From assembly GCF_900116495.1 (NCBI RefSeq), contig NZ_FPAY01000010.1, positions 143,235 to 207,234 on the forward strand: a stretch of DNA of 64,000 nucleotides, written 5' to 3'. A program made the translations under genes and the position numbers. Of this stretch, positions 35,326-44,221 are shown in pieces. The notes under the pieces were generated by a model. The model was given only the letters and a program-made list of their open reading frames with translations, was not told the DNA's origin and did no database searches. Source of the DNA: Arthrobacter sp. ov118. Its GTDB lineage: Bacteria; Actinomycetota; Actinomycetes; Actinomycetales; Micrococcaceae. Numbering within the stretch: the stretch's first letter is position 1; every line of letters begins with the position of its first letter.

Positions 35326-35991
35326 CTACATTCTTCCCGGCTCGTAAAACTCCTCGATGCCTTCCAGGCCAGGAAGGTGGGGGGAAAGCTGCGGCAATTC
35401 AGCCACGGAGCCGATTCCCATCCGCTCGAGGAAATACGACGTCGTGCGGTACAGGATTGCTCCGGATTCGGGATCGGTTCCCGCATCCTCAATCAGCCCC
35501 CGCTGCGTCAGCGTCCGCACGACAGAGTCAACATTGACTCCTCGAATTGCAGACACCCGCGCCCTTGATACGGGCTGGCGGTAAGCGATGACGGCGAGCG
35601 TCTCAAGCGCCGCCTGCGTCAGCCTGGCTGTTTGTCCTTCCAGCACGAATCCGCCAACGATTTCGGCGAACTCCGCACGGGAATAGATACGCCAGCCTCC
35701 GGCGATATTCCGCAATTCAAAACCCCGGGGGGCGGCATTGTTGCCGTCCGTGTTGCCGTTGTTATTACGGCTATGGCTGGCGACGTCCGCATCCGGGGCA
35801 CTAACAGTATACCCGTTATAGTCCCGCTGCAGTTCAGCCAGAAGGGAGTCGACGACGTCGACCGTCAGATTCAGCCCAGCCGCGAGGGCCGTGGCCGTGG
35901 CCGGTTCGTCGATCACCATCAGGACGGCCTCAAGGGCGGCGCGGGCGCCGCCGGGCAGACTTGCGACGTCGACGGGCTCTGCGTCATTCAC
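35326..35991 (-). CDS. scpB: Segregation and condensation protein ScpB
   Basis: Winged-helix partner of ScpA in the SMC condensin complex, acting on chromosome compaction. I start at GTG 35991, preceded by a GAGGA site and overlapping scpA by eight bases; ATG 36003 and 36012 are in frame. Seen: ALEAVLMVIDEPATATALAA at the N-terminus and the family core LTQAALETLAVIAYRQPVSR, then IRGVNVDSVVRTL and RTTSYFLERMGI. Between the two winged helices is an unusual Asn/Gly-rich insert (about residues 75-90). Confidence 0.94.
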   Translation of the reverse strand: MNDAEPVDVASLPGGARAALEAVLMVIDEPATATALAAGLNLTVDVVDSLLAELQRDYNGYTVSAPDADVASHSRNNNGNTDGNNAAPRGFELRNIAGGWRIYSRAEFAEIVGGFVLEGQTARLTQAALETLAVIAYRQPVSRARVSAIRGVNVDSVVRTLTQRGLIEDAGTDPESGAILYRTTSYFLERMGIGSVAELPQLSPHLPGLEGIEEFYEPGRM

Positions 35992-36910
35992 GGCTGTCCT
36001 CATATTCTTCACTCAGGCTTTCGCTGCTCCACCCTTGGGCGCCGGCCGTCCAGTGGACGGTCAGGTCCCCCAGCGGCAGCAGCTGGTCAAAGCCCACCGC
36101 GCGGTCGCGGAACAATTCCAGCAGCGCCAGGAATCGTGCCACCACCACCAGGGTGGATTCGGCGTCGGCGATCAGCGCCCGGAACGTCAGCGGGGTGCCC
36201 TGCCGCAGCCGGCTTCCCAGCAACTCGGCCTGTTCCTTGACGCTCACGGGGGTGCCGTGCAAATGCGTCAGGCCCACTTCCGTGGGCGCGGCTTCCTTGG
36301 GCCTGAGGGCCGCTTCGGCGAGGCCCGCGAACTGCTCAGGGGTGTGCCGCCAGAGAAGTTCCGGAAGCAGCGCCGCGAAGTGTCCCTCCAGGGCCACCTG
36401 CCGGGGGTACCTGCGGGCTTCGAGGTCAAGCGTCGAACCGATCATGCCGGCCACCTGCTTGAAGGCCTTGTACTGCAGCAGCCGGGCGAACAGGAGGTCG
36501 CGCGCTTCCAGCAGGGCGATGTCCTCGTCGTCCTCCACCTCGCCGGCGGGCAGCAACCGGGCGGCTTTGAGGTCCAGGAGGGTGGCGGCAATGACCAGGA
36601 ATTCGCTGGCCTCGTCCAGGGCCCATTCCTCCCCCAGCTGCTGCAGTCCCCTGATGTACTTGATGAATTCGTCGGTGACCGTGGACAGCGCCACCTCGGT
36701 GATGTCCAGCTCGTGCTTGGAGATCAGGCCGAGCAGGAGGTCGAAGGGGCCGGTGAAGTTGGCCAGCCGCACTTCGAATCCGGCCTTCTTCGCAGACTGG
36801 CACTGCGCGCCCGCAGGGCCCTCCGGTGCTGCAGGACGCTGCGGCGCTGCCTGGCCCGCGGGTTCTGCGGGCAGGTCGAGCTCCGCCGTCGAGAGGAAAG
36901 TGCCTGCCAC
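35984..36910 (-). CDS. scpA: Segregation and condensation protein ScpA
   Basis: Kleisin subunit that bridges SMC heads; 308 aa. The N-terminal domain has the family motif FTGPFDLLLGLISKHELDIT (about 52-71). The middle region has SEFLVIAATLLDLKAARLLP, and the C-terminal winged helix starts around FRALIADAESTLVVVARFLALLEL. The first 45 residues are an Ala/Pro-rich leader. It sits eight bases after parA and overlaps scpB by eight. Assignment is secure. Confidence 0.95.
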   Translation of the reverse strand: MAGTFLSTAELDLPAEPAGQAAPQRPAAPEGPAGAQCQSAKKAGFEVRLANFTGPFDLLLGLISKHELDITEVALSTVTDEFIKYIRGLQQLGEEWALDEASEFLVIAATLLDLKAARLLPAGEVEDDEDIALLEARDLLFARLLQYKAFKQVAGMIGSTLDLEARRYPRQVALEGHFAALLPELLWRHTPEQFAGLAEAALRPKEAAPTEVGLTHLHGTPVSVKEQAELLGSRLRQGTPLTFRALIADAESTLVVVARFLALLELFRDRAVGFDQLLPLGDLTVHWTAGAQGWSSESLSEEYEDSRE

Positions 36911-36918
36911 GTTCCTGG

Positions 36919-37818
36919 CTAGGGCGCGCCGCCGCGCGAGATCAGCTCTTTGGCCAGGCGGCGGTAGGCGTCGGCACCGACGTGGTTTCCCGCGTAGGTC
37001 GTGATGGGCTCGGCCGCCACGGTGGCGTCGGCAAACTTGATGGAGCGCTTGATGACGGTTTCAAAGACCTTGTCGCCGAAGGCCTCCACGAGGCGGGCGA
37101 TCACCTCGCGGCCGTGCAGGGTCCGGGCGTCGTACATCGTGGCGAGGACGCCGTCGACCTGAAGGCGCGGGTTGAGGCGGTCCTGGACCTTGTCGATGGT
37201 TTCCACAAGCAGCGCCACGGCGCGAAGGGCGAAGAATTCACAAATCAGCGGGATGATGACGCCGTGGGCGGCGGTCAGCGCGTTGACGGTGAGGAGGCCG
37301 AGTGAGGGCTGGCAGTCGATGAGGACGACGTCGTAGTCGTCCTCGACCTTCTTCAGCGCCCGGTCCAGGACCTGCTCGCGGGCCACCTCATTGACCAGCT
37401 GCACCTCGGCGGCGGAGAGGTCGATGTTGGCCGGCAGCAGGTCCACGTTTTCGACGCCGGTCTGCTGGATGGCGTCGCGGATGTCCACCTTGCGGTCCAT
37501 CAGCACGTTGTAGACGGTGAGGTCCAGCTCGTGCGGGTTCGTGCCCAGGCCCGCCGACAAGGCGCCCTGCGGATCGAAGTCCACCAGGAGCACGCGGCGG
37601 CCGTATTCGGCCAGTGCGGCGGCGAGATTGATGGTGGACGTCGTTTTACCGACGCCGCCCTTCTGGTTCACCATGGCGATGACCCGTGCAGGACCATGGG
37701 AGGACAGCGGCGCCGGCTCCGGAAAGTCGCGCTGGGGCCGCCCGGTGGGGCCCATGACTGCGTCGTCCAGATCGAGTTCGATGCCTTCCAGAGTTGCTGA
37801 ACCCTGTTCGCTGCTCAC
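36919..37818 (-). CDS. ParA-family ATPase of the scpAB operon (Rv1708-type)
   Basis: A 299-aa partition-type ATPase. GTG 37818 is my chosen start; the frame runs 63 codons further up but without coding character. Walker A NQKGGVGKTT at about 51-60, Walker A' LLVDFDPQGALS, Walker B VVLIDCQPSLG; the C-terminus has AEPITTYAGNHVGADAYRRL. A disordered leader of about 45 residues precedes the ATPase. Co-occurrence with scpA/scpB is conserved in actinobacteria, so it likely helps chromosome organisation rather than the oriC-linked parAB system. It is probably the first gene of the operon. The upstream gap 37819-38168 holds its promoter and the dctA terminator, no gene. Confidence 0.93.
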   Translation of the reverse strand: MSSEQGSATLEGIELDLDDAVMGPTGRPQRDFPEPAPLSSHGPARVIAMVNQKGGVGKTTSTINLAAALAEYGRRVLLVDFDPQGALSAGLGTNPHELDLTVYNVLMDRKVDIRDAIQQTGVENVDLLPANIDLSAAEVQLVNEVAREQVLDRALKKVEDDYDVVLIDCQPSLGLLTVNALTAAHGVIIPLICEFFALRAVALLVETIDKVQDRLNPRLQVDGVLATMYDARTLHGREVIARLVEAFGDKVFETVIKRSIKFADATVAAEPITTYAGNHVGADAYRRLAKELISRGGAP

Positions 37819-38103
37819 GTATCTATCCACACTTTCGATGACGGTGATTCTCGTGCATGGTGTTGCTGAGTGTTGCCAACGCCGGCCGACGGGGCCGAGC
37901 GTGTTTCCTCCCAAGGTTACAGCGCCCGACACGGTATTCGGCGGACCTTGACAACCGCCGTTCCGTGAGCCTTGACCTTCGGGTTGAAGTCGAAGGTTGA
38001 CCCACAAGGCAAAATCCGGCGAGGAAATGGGAGCCGCCGCGGCAGGCTATCCAACCCCCTGGACGGTACAGCCCGGCCAGACGGCAGAGGCCGCCGGACA
38101 GAA

Positions 38104-38137
38104 AACTGCCCGGACGCTGAACGGCGTCCGGGCAGTT
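38104..38137. terminator. Terminator after dctA
   Basis: Perfect 14-bp stem (38104-38117 with 38124-38137), 6-base loop, followed on the minus strand by TTCTGT; 31 bases after the dctA stop. Confidence 0.88.
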
Positions 38138-38168
38138 ATCGGTCGGGATTGGCTCAGGCCTTGCGGGC

Positions 38169-39536
38169 CTAGGCGTGCGCGGGGGCCGCCGGGGTGGGTG
38201 TGGAACCGGCCTCCTGCGCCGGGCCGTGGCCGTGGCCGGCGAGCATGGTGACTTCGTCGAACGGCTCGGCGCCGGCGAGGACACGGTCCACGCGTTCGCC
38301 GTCGATCTCCTTGACCCACGTGCCGATCAGCACGGTGGCGACGGCATTGCCGGTGAAGTTGGTCAGCGCCCGGGCCTCGGACATAAAGCGGTCGATGCCG
38401 ACAATCATGCCGACTCCGCCCAGCAGCTGCGGCGCGTGTGCCTGGAGTCCGGCGGCCAGGGTGGCCAGGCCGGCACCGGTGACGCCGGCGGCGCCCTTGG
38501 AGGCGATGATCATGAAGACCAGCAGGGAAACCTGCTCGCCGAGGTCCAGGGGCGTGCCCATGGCGTTGGCGACGAAGAGAGCGGCCATGGTCAGGTAGAT
38601 GGCCGTGCCGTCCAGGTTGAAGGAGTAGCCGGTGGGGACCGTCACGCCAACGACGGGCTTGGACACGCCGAGGTGTTCCATCTTCGCGATCAGGCGGGGC
38701 AACGCGGCTTCGGAGGAGGACGTGGAGAAAATCAGCAGGTATTCGCGGGCCAGGTACTTCATCAGCTTGAAAATGTTGACACCGGTGACCACTTTGAGCA
38801 GGCCACCGAGGATCACGATGATGAACAGCGCGCAGGTGATGTAGAAGGCAGCCATCAGCGTGAACATGCTGAAGATGGCCTGCATGCCGGTGGCACCGAC
38901 GACGGCCGCGATCGCACCGAAGGCGCCGAGGGGGGCGAGCCACATGATCATAATGAGGATGCGGAACACTAGGGCCTGCGCGTAGCCAACGGCCTTGAGG
39001 ATCGGGGCGCCCTGCGGGCCCATCTTCTGCACGGCGAAGCCGACCAGGATCGCGGCGAAGAGGGTCGGCAGGACGGGAATGTCGGCCGGAATGATACCGA
39101 GCAGGAAGTCGACGGTGCTGTCGGCGGCGGCTTTCTTGTTTGGATCGTAGGGCGCGAGGTTGAGGCCCTCGCCCGGGTGGATCAGGTTGCCCACCACGAG
39201 GCCGATCGCCAGGGCGAAGGTCGACATGATCATGAAGTAGATGAGCGCCAGGCCGCCGACCTTGCCCACGGTGGCGGCCTTGGCGATGGAGCCGATGCCC
39301 AGCACGATGGTGCAGAAGATCACGGGCCCGATCATCATCTTGATGAGTTTGACGAAGCCGTCGCCGATTGGTTTCAGGGATTTGGCGAACTCGGGGAACA
39401 GCAGCCCCACGACGGCACCCGCTATCACGGCGACAATGACGGCCATGTAGAGGTAATGGGACTTATCGAGCCCTTTGCGGCGGGGTTTGGTCAGCGTGTC
39501 GTCCTGCGCAGCTGACTCTCCTCTTTGAGATGCCAT
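38169..39536 (-). CDS. dctA: C4-dicarboxylate:cation symporter DctA (DAACS family)
   Basis: Membrane carrier taking up succinate, fumarate and malate with protons or sodium. It is 455 aa with about eight membrane helices plus two re-entrant hairpins. Signature sites: the serine-rich hairpin FSTSSSEAALPRL, the helix-7 VPTGYSFNLDGTAIY, the second hairpin SKGAAGVTGAG and the substrate-binding DRFMSEARALTNFTGNAVAT. The last Asn/Arg/Thr pattern fits dicarboxylates better than glutamate, though a glutamate carrier is not excluded. The C-terminus is Pro/Ala-rich. It is divergent from a CitA/DcuS-type sensor and presumably controlled by it. Confidence 0.93.
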   Translation of the reverse strand: MASQRGESAAQDDTLTKPRRKGLDKSHYLYMAVIVAVIAGAVVGLLFPEFAKSLKPIGDGFVKLIKMMIGPVIFCTIVLGIGSIAKAATVGKVGGLALIYFMIMSTFALAIGLVVGNLIHPGEGLNLAPYDPNKKAAADSTVDFLLGIIPADIPVLPTLFAAILVGFAVQKMGPQGAPILKAVGYAQALVFRILIMIMWLAPLGAFGAIAAVVGATGMQAIFSMFTLMAAFYITCALFIIVILGGLLKVVTGVNIFKLMKYLAREYLLIFSTSSSEAALPRLIAKMEHLGVSKPVVGVTVPTGYSFNLDGTAIYLTMAALFVANAMGTPLDLGEQVSLLVFMIIASKGAAGVTGAGLATLAAGLQAHAPQLLGGVGMIVGIDRFMSEARALTNFTGNAVATVLIGTWVKEIDGERVDRVLAGAEPFDEVTMLAGHGHGPAQEAGSTPTPAAPAHA

Positions 39537-39624
39537 GGTGTCTCCTTATGGATAATCTGGAAGACGCTGCGGCCCAGGCTCTGAGCTCATCACGTCCGGT
39601 GTGATATCCATCATTAGCGATCGA

Positions 39625-39638
39625 GTGACTTAGCTCAC
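39625..39638. promoter_or_regulatory. CRP/GlxR-like dyad between dctA and its sensor kinase gene
   Basis: AGTGACTTAGCTCACC (39624-39639) matches the actinobacterial cAMP-receptor (GlxR-type) consensus TGTGANNTANNTCACA at all but the two outermost positions, including the central TA. It lies in the 134-base divergent promoter region. Binding is inferred from the pattern. Confidence 0.55.
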
Positions 39639-39670
39639 CGTTGCGTTCATATTGGTCGTAGGAGGGGTTG

Positions 39671-41377
39671 ATGATCCACCGCTGGAGCATTGCCCGCAGG
39701 CTGTTTGTGGCACATCTGCTGTTCATGCTGGCCCTGACCGCCATCGTGGGCACGGCCGCCTTCGTCGACGCGCGCGACCAGGCCTATGCAGAGGCAGGCC
39801 GGCGCATGGCCGGCGTCGCCACCGCCGTCGCCGACAACCCGCTCGTGCTGCGGGCGGCCGACTCCCCTGATCCGACTGCGCTGCTGCAGCCCTACGCACT
39901 GAAGGTTACGGCCGACGCCGGCGCCGACTTCATCACCATCATGGCCCCGGACCGGATCCGGTGGACGCACCCGAATAAAGAGGAGATCGGAAAGCCGTAC
40001 ATCGGCTCCATCGACGCCGCCCTCAAGGGCCGGGCTTTCACCGAAACCACCGGCGGCACCCTCGGCCCGTCGGTCCGCACGATCGTCCCCGTCAAGGACG
40101 CGGACGGAAAAGTGCGCGCCCTTGTGGCGGCTGGCGTGACGGTCGGAACGGTGGACGTGGCCGTCTCCGGCAGGCTGCCGGCCCTGCTCGTGATCGGAAT
40201 TGCCCTGCTCCTCGGCGGTGCCGCAGCGTCCTGGCTGCTTGGCCGGTACTTGCGCCGGGTGACCCGGGGCTGGGGGCCTGAACAGCTTGCCCAGCTCTTC
40301 GCCTACTACGAATCGGTGCTGCATTCGGTACGGGAGGGACTGATCCTGGTGGACACCCGGGGCAGGGTGGTCATGTACAACGACCAGGCGGCGGCCCTGC
40401 TCGGGCTCAACCCGCAACCTGCCGACGACGGCCACCCGGGCGGTGGCGTTCCCGGCGGCAGGGGCGCCCCGGCGCCATTGTTGTCGGAGCTGCCCTTAGC
40501 AGTGAGCCTCAAGGACCTGTTCGAGTCGGGGCGGACAGCCCACGACGAAATCCACTTGACGGGCTCGCGCGTCCTGGTGGTGAACCAGGAGCCGGCTGTG
40601 GGGCCGGGCTCCGCGTCGGGCCGCCAGCGCGGCGCCGTATTCGGCACGGTGGCCACAATTCGGGACCGCACCGAACTCGAGTCGATGGGCAGCGAGCTGG
40701 AAACGATGCGCACGCTCTCCGATGCACTGCGTGCCCAGACCCACGAGCACGCAAACCGGCTCCACACGATCGTTTCGCTGCTGGAGCTCGGCCGCGGCGC
40801 CGAGGCCCTGGACTTTGCCACGAACGACCTCGAGCTCAGCCAGCGGCTGACGGACGATCTGGTGAGCTCCATCGAAGAGCCCGTCCTGGGCGCGCTGATC
40901 ATGGGCAAAGTCGCCGAGGCCCACGAACGCGGGGTGGAGCTCACACTTAACAGCGGCGGTTCCACGCCGTTCACGGGTCTTGCCGTCCAGGACCTGGTCA
41001 CGATTCTCGGCAACCTGCTGGACAACGCCATTGACGCCGCGGCCGAGGCGCCGGCCCCGAAGCTCGTGGAACTGAGCGTCGCGACGGCGAACGGCGCGCT
41101 GGAAATCACGGTGGAGGATAGTGGTCCCGGCATCGATCCGGACGTGGTGGACGATGTCTTCCGGCATGGCTTCAGCACGAAAGCACCGGGCCCGTTCGGA
41201 CGCGGGCTGGGACTGGCTTTGGTCCGCCAGGCCGTACAGCGCCTGGGCGGTACCATGAAAATCACCAGTCCCGCGGGGGCACTGTTCCGCGTCACGCTGC
41301 CGACGGCACCGGCCGAGCCTGAACCGGTTGAGCCTGCAGCGGCCGAGCCTGCGCCCCTGACAGAGAGACATCCATGA
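39671..41377 (+). CDS. Sensor histidine kinase, CitA/DcuS family
   Basis: Membrane sensor of organic acids, 568 aa from ATG 39671 (after AGGAGGGG; TTG 39668 is just ahead). Helix one about 7-32, an extracytoplasmic sensor domain about 33-165 of the CitA/DcuS type, helix two about 168-190, a PAS domain about 210-330 that contains a Gly/Pro-rich insert. The phospho-acceptor His is in QTHEHANRLHTIVSLLEL (about 357), and the ATPase domain has LLDNAIDAA and GRGLGLALV. ATGA overlap couples it to the response regulator gene. Citrate or a C4-dicarboxylate is the probable ligand. Confidence 0.93.
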   Translation: MIHRWSIARRLFVAHLLFMLALTAIVGTAAFVDARDQAYAEAGRRMAGVATAVADNPLVLRAADSPDPTALLQPYALKVTADAGADFITIMAPDRIRWTHPNKEEIGKPYIGSIDAALKGRAFTETTGGTLGPSVRTIVPVKDADGKVRALVAAGVTVGTVDVAVSGRLPALLVIGIALLLGGAAASWLLGRYLRRVTRGWGPEQLAQLFAYYESVLHSVREGLILVDTRGRVVMYNDQAAALLGLNPQPADDGHPGGGVPGGRGAPAPLLSELPLAVSLKDLFESGRTAHDEIHLTGSRVLVVNQEPAVGPGSASGRQRGAVFGTVATIRDRTELESMGSELETMRTLSDALRAQTHEHANRLHTIVSLLELGRGAEALDFATNDLELSQRLTDDLVSSIEEPVLGALIMGKVAEAHERGVELTLNSGGSTPFTGLAVQDLVTILGNLLDNAIDAAAEAPAPKLVELSVATANGALEITVEDSGPGIDPDVVDDVFRHGFSTKAPGPFGRGLGLALVRQAVQRLGGTMKITSPAGALFRVTLPTAPAEPEPVEPAAAEPAPLTERHP

Positions 41378-42087
41378 GCGACATCCGCGTCCTTGTCGTC
41401 GAAGACGAGCCCATTGCCGCGGCAGCGCACGCCGCCTACATCGGCAGGCTCGAAGGTTTCACTCTGGCCGGGTCCGCCCCTGACGGTCAGTCCGCGCTCC
41501 GGCTGATGGCGGAGTTCGCGGCGGCCGGCACGCCGGTGGAGCTGGTGTTGCTGGACATGAACCTTCCGGACCTGCACGGTCTGGATATCGCCCGGCGGAT
41601 GCGGGCAGCCGGATTCTTCGCCGACATCATCGCCATCACGGCCGTGCGCGAACTGAACATCGTCCGCAGCGCCGTGGCCACCGGCGTCGTGCAGTACCTG
41701 ATCAAGCCGTTCACGTATGCGGCCTTCGCTGACAAGCTGGCCAGTTACCGTCAGTTCCGGGATCAGCTGGCCGGCCCCGGCGCCGCCGGGCCAGGGGCAT
41801 CCCAAAGCGACGTGGACCAGGCCTTCGCCAGCCTGCGGGCGCCCTCCCAACTGCCGCTGCCCAAGGGACTGTCAGTGTCCACCCTGGAATCCGTGCAGGA
41901 CTTCATTAAGGCGCAGCCCGGGGCGGTGTCGGCCAGCGAGGCCATGGAGGCGCTGGGCATGTCCCGCGTCACGGCGCGGCGCTACCTCGAGTACCTCGCC
42001 GACGCCGGTACAGTCTCCCGCGCCGCGCGCTACGGCGCCCCGGGCCGGCCGGAGAACGAATACCGCTGGAACCGGCCGCCGTCGTAA
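41374..42087 (+). CDS. Response regulator, CitB/DcuR family
   Basis: A 237-aa partner of the preceding kinase. Receiver domain 1-125 with the acidic pocket VVEDEP, the phosphorylated Asp61 in LLLDMNLPDLHG, and the conserved Lys in YLIKPF. The C-terminal DNA-binding domain is the DcuR type (ASEAMEALGMSRVTARRYLEYLADAG). It should regulate the divergent dctA gene. The 45-base gap to prpE shows no strong terminator. Confidence 0.93.
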   Translation: MSDIRVLVVEDEPIAAAAHAAYIGRLEGFTLAGSAPDGQSALRLMAEFAAAGTPVELVLLDMNLPDLHGLDIARRMRAAGFFADIIAITAVRELNIVRSAVATGVVQYLIKPFTYAAFADKLASYRQFRDQLAGPGAAGPGASQSDVDQAFASLRAPSQLPLPKGLSVSTLESVQDFIKAQPGAVSASEAMEALGMSRVTARRYLEYLADAGTVSRAARYGAPGRPENEYRWNRPPS

Positions 42088-42132
42088 GCAACTGGCTGAA
42101 TGCCGCCGCTGATCCCACGACCCTCAGCCCTG

Positions 42133-44034
42133 TCAGTCGCCACCTTCGGCGGGGCGCAGGGTTTCGAGCAGCCGGTCAATCACGCCAGCGTCTTCGACCG
42201 TGGACGGCACCACGTAGTCGTCGCCGTCGGCGATCTGGCGCATGGTCTTGCGCAGGATCTTCCCTGACCGTGTCTTGGGCAGGGCGTCCACCACCGTGAC
42301 GTGCTTGAAGTCCGCCACGGCTCCGATGTCGCGCCGGACCAGGGCGACCAGGTCCTTGGCCAGAACCTCGGCGGGGACGTCCACCCCGGACTTGAGGACT
42401 ACATAGCCGCTGGGCCGCTGGCCCTTGAGCGGGTCGGCAAGGCCGATGACGGCGCATTCGGCGACGGCAGGGTGCTGGCCGATCACCTGTTCCATTGCGC
42501 CGGTGGAGAGCCGGTGTCCGGCGACGTTGATGATGTCGTCGGTACGGCCCATGACATAGACGTACCCGTCCTCATCGCGGTAGCCGGAGTCGCCCGTGGC
42601 GTAGTAGCCGTCAAACGCCTGGAGGTAGGAGGAAACATAGCGTTCGTCGTTGCGCCAGAGCGTGGTCAGAGTACCTGGCGGCAGTGGTAGTTCCAGGACA
42701 ATGTTGCCTTCCGTGCCGGCCTCGACGTCCCCGCCGGCGCCGTCGACGATGTTCAGGCGGAATCCCGGCATCGGGACGCTGGGTGAGCCTGCCTTAATGG
42801 GGAGTTCATCAAGGCCCCGGGGGTTGGCGCAGATGGCCCAGCCGGTCTCGGTCTGCCACCAGTGGTCAACCACAGGAACGCCCAGGACGCGGGAGGCCCA
42901 GTGAAAGGTGTCGGTATCCAGGCGCTCGCCCGCCGCGAACAAGGTGCGCAGGCTGGAAATGTCGTAATCTTCCAGGAGTTTCGCCTCGGGGTCGGCCTTG
43001 CGGATGGCACGCAGGGCGGTGGGCGCTGTGAAGAGCACGTTGACCTTGTGGTCCTGGACCACCCGCCAGAACGCGCCGGCGTCGGGGGTCCCCACCGGCT
43101 TTCCCTCGTACAGCACGGTGGTGGCGCCGGCCAGCAGCGGCCCGTAGACGATGTAGGAGTGGCCCACCACCCAGCCGACGTCCGATGCCGTCCACATGAC
43201 GTCCCCCGGGCCGACATCGTAAACGTTCTCCATCGTCCATTGCAGGGCAACGGCATGGCCGCCGTTGTCCCGCACCACACCCTTCGGCGTGCCGGTGGTG
43301 CCCGAGGTGTAGAGGATGTAAAGAGGATCAGAGGCCTTGACATCGACAGGCGCGGCGGGCGCGGCGGAGGCCATTTCCGTGTCCCAGTCGAGCCACCCCG
43401 GGTGTTGGGCCACGGACCCGGCGAAGCCTTCCCTGGCCTTGACCAACACCGGGATGTCCGCAGCATCGGCGATGCCGAGGGCCTCGGCGACGGCAGGCAG
43501 GTATTCAATCCGGCGCGCTGGCTCGATGCCGCCGGAGGCCGTCACTACCGCGGCGGGGGCCGCGTCCCGGATGCGGGCGGCAAGTTCCTTGGGGGCAAAG
43601 CCGCCGAAGACAACGGAGTGCACTGCGCCGAGTCGCGCGGTGGCCAGCATCGCTATGGCGGCCTCGGGGATCATCGGCATGTAGATCACCACACGGTCCC
43701 CTTTGCCGACGCCACTGCGGCGCAGGACACCGGCAAACCGGGCCACGAGCTCCGTGAGTTCGGCATAGCTGTAGCTTTTTTGCTCGCCGAGCATGGCGGA
43801 GTCGTATATCAACGCGTCCTGTGCACCCCTGCCCTGTGCCACGTGCCGGTCCAGCGCGTTGTAGGAGGTATTCAGGGCCCCGTCCGGAAACCAGTCATAG
43901 AGCGGAGCCCGGCTGGAGTCGAGGGCCAGCCCGGGCGGGGTGGACCAGGACACCCTTTGCGCGGCCTCCAGCCAGAACTCCGCGGGCTGCTCGAGGCTCC
44001 GACGGTAAGCGTCCGGGTAGCTCTTGGTGACCAT
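42133..44034 (-). CDS. prpE: Propionate--CoA ligase
   Basis: Activates propionate to propionyl-CoA by an AMP intermediate, feeding the methylcitrate cycle. With ATG 44034 it is 633 aa; a GTG six codons earlier is also in frame. The acyl-adenylate motifs are YILYTSGTTGTPKG, WWQTETGWAI, GYYATGDSGYRDEDG and the C-terminal PKTRSGKILRKTM with its regulatory, acetylatable Lys. Close relatives use acetate, but divergence from a methylcitrate operon supports propionate. It is transcribed away from the GntR gene across a region with two TGTATACA dyads. Confidence 0.92.
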   Translation of the reverse strand: MVTKSYPDAYRRSLEQPAEFWLEAAQRVSWSTPPGLALDSSRAPLYDWFPDGALNTSYNALDRHVAQGRGAQDALIYDSAMLGEQKSYSYAELTELVARFAGVLRRSGVGKGDRVVIYMPMIPEAAIAMLATARLGAVHSVVFGGFAPKELAARIRDAAPAAVVTASGGIEPARRIEYLPAVAEALGIADAADIPVLVKAREGFAGSVAQHPGWLDWDTEMASAAPAAPVDVKASDPLYILYTSGTTGTPKGVVRDNGGHAVALQWTMENVYDVGPGDVMWTASDVGWVVGHSYIVYGPLLAGATTVLYEGKPVGTPDAGAFWRVVQDHKVNVLFTAPTALRAIRKADPEAKLLEDYDISSLRTLFAAGERLDTDTFHWASRVLGVPVVDHWWQTETGWAICANPRGLDELPIKAGSPSVPMPGFRLNIVDGAGGDVEAGTEGNIVLELPLPPGTLTTLWRNDERYVSSYLQAFDGYYATGDSGYRDEDGYVYVMGRTDDIINVAGHRLSTGAMEQVIGQHPAVAECAVIGLADPLKGQRPSGYVVLKSGVDVPAEVLAKDLVALVRRDIGAVADFKHVTVVDALPKTRSGKILRKTMRQIADGDDYVVPSTVEDAGVIDRLLETLRPAEGGD

Positions 44035-44107
44035 GGGATCAATCCTGTCCACGACATTGTGATGCAGACCATGCTAGACCGGGACCAGCGGGCGGCACAA
44101 GGGGTTT

Positions 44108-44115
44108 TGTATACA
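44108..44115. promoter_or_regulatory. TGTATACA dyad, prpE-proximal
   Basis: Eight-base perfect palindrome inside TTTTGTATACACAAGG, 74 bases upstream of the prpE start. The identical core at 44171-44178 lies before the GntR gene. FadR-type GntR regulators bind short AT-centred dyads of this kind, so both are candidate operators. Confidence 0.6.
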
Positions 44116-44170
44116 CAAGGACGCGGCATCTGCATATTCTCCGGCGAATACTAGGCAGGGGCCGCAACTC

Positions 44171-44178
44171 TGTATACA
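44171..44178. promoter_or_regulatory. TGTATACA dyad, GntR-gene-proximal
   Basis: Second copy of the palindrome (in CTCTGTATACACTGAT), 44 bases before the GntR start. A TATGCT sequence just downstream could be a -10 element, so a protein bound here would block the promoter of the GntR-prpDB genes. Confidence 0.6.
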
Positions 44179-44221
44179 CTGATTATGCTCAGCTCAGACA
44201 GAAACCGCCGAAGGAGGCAGG

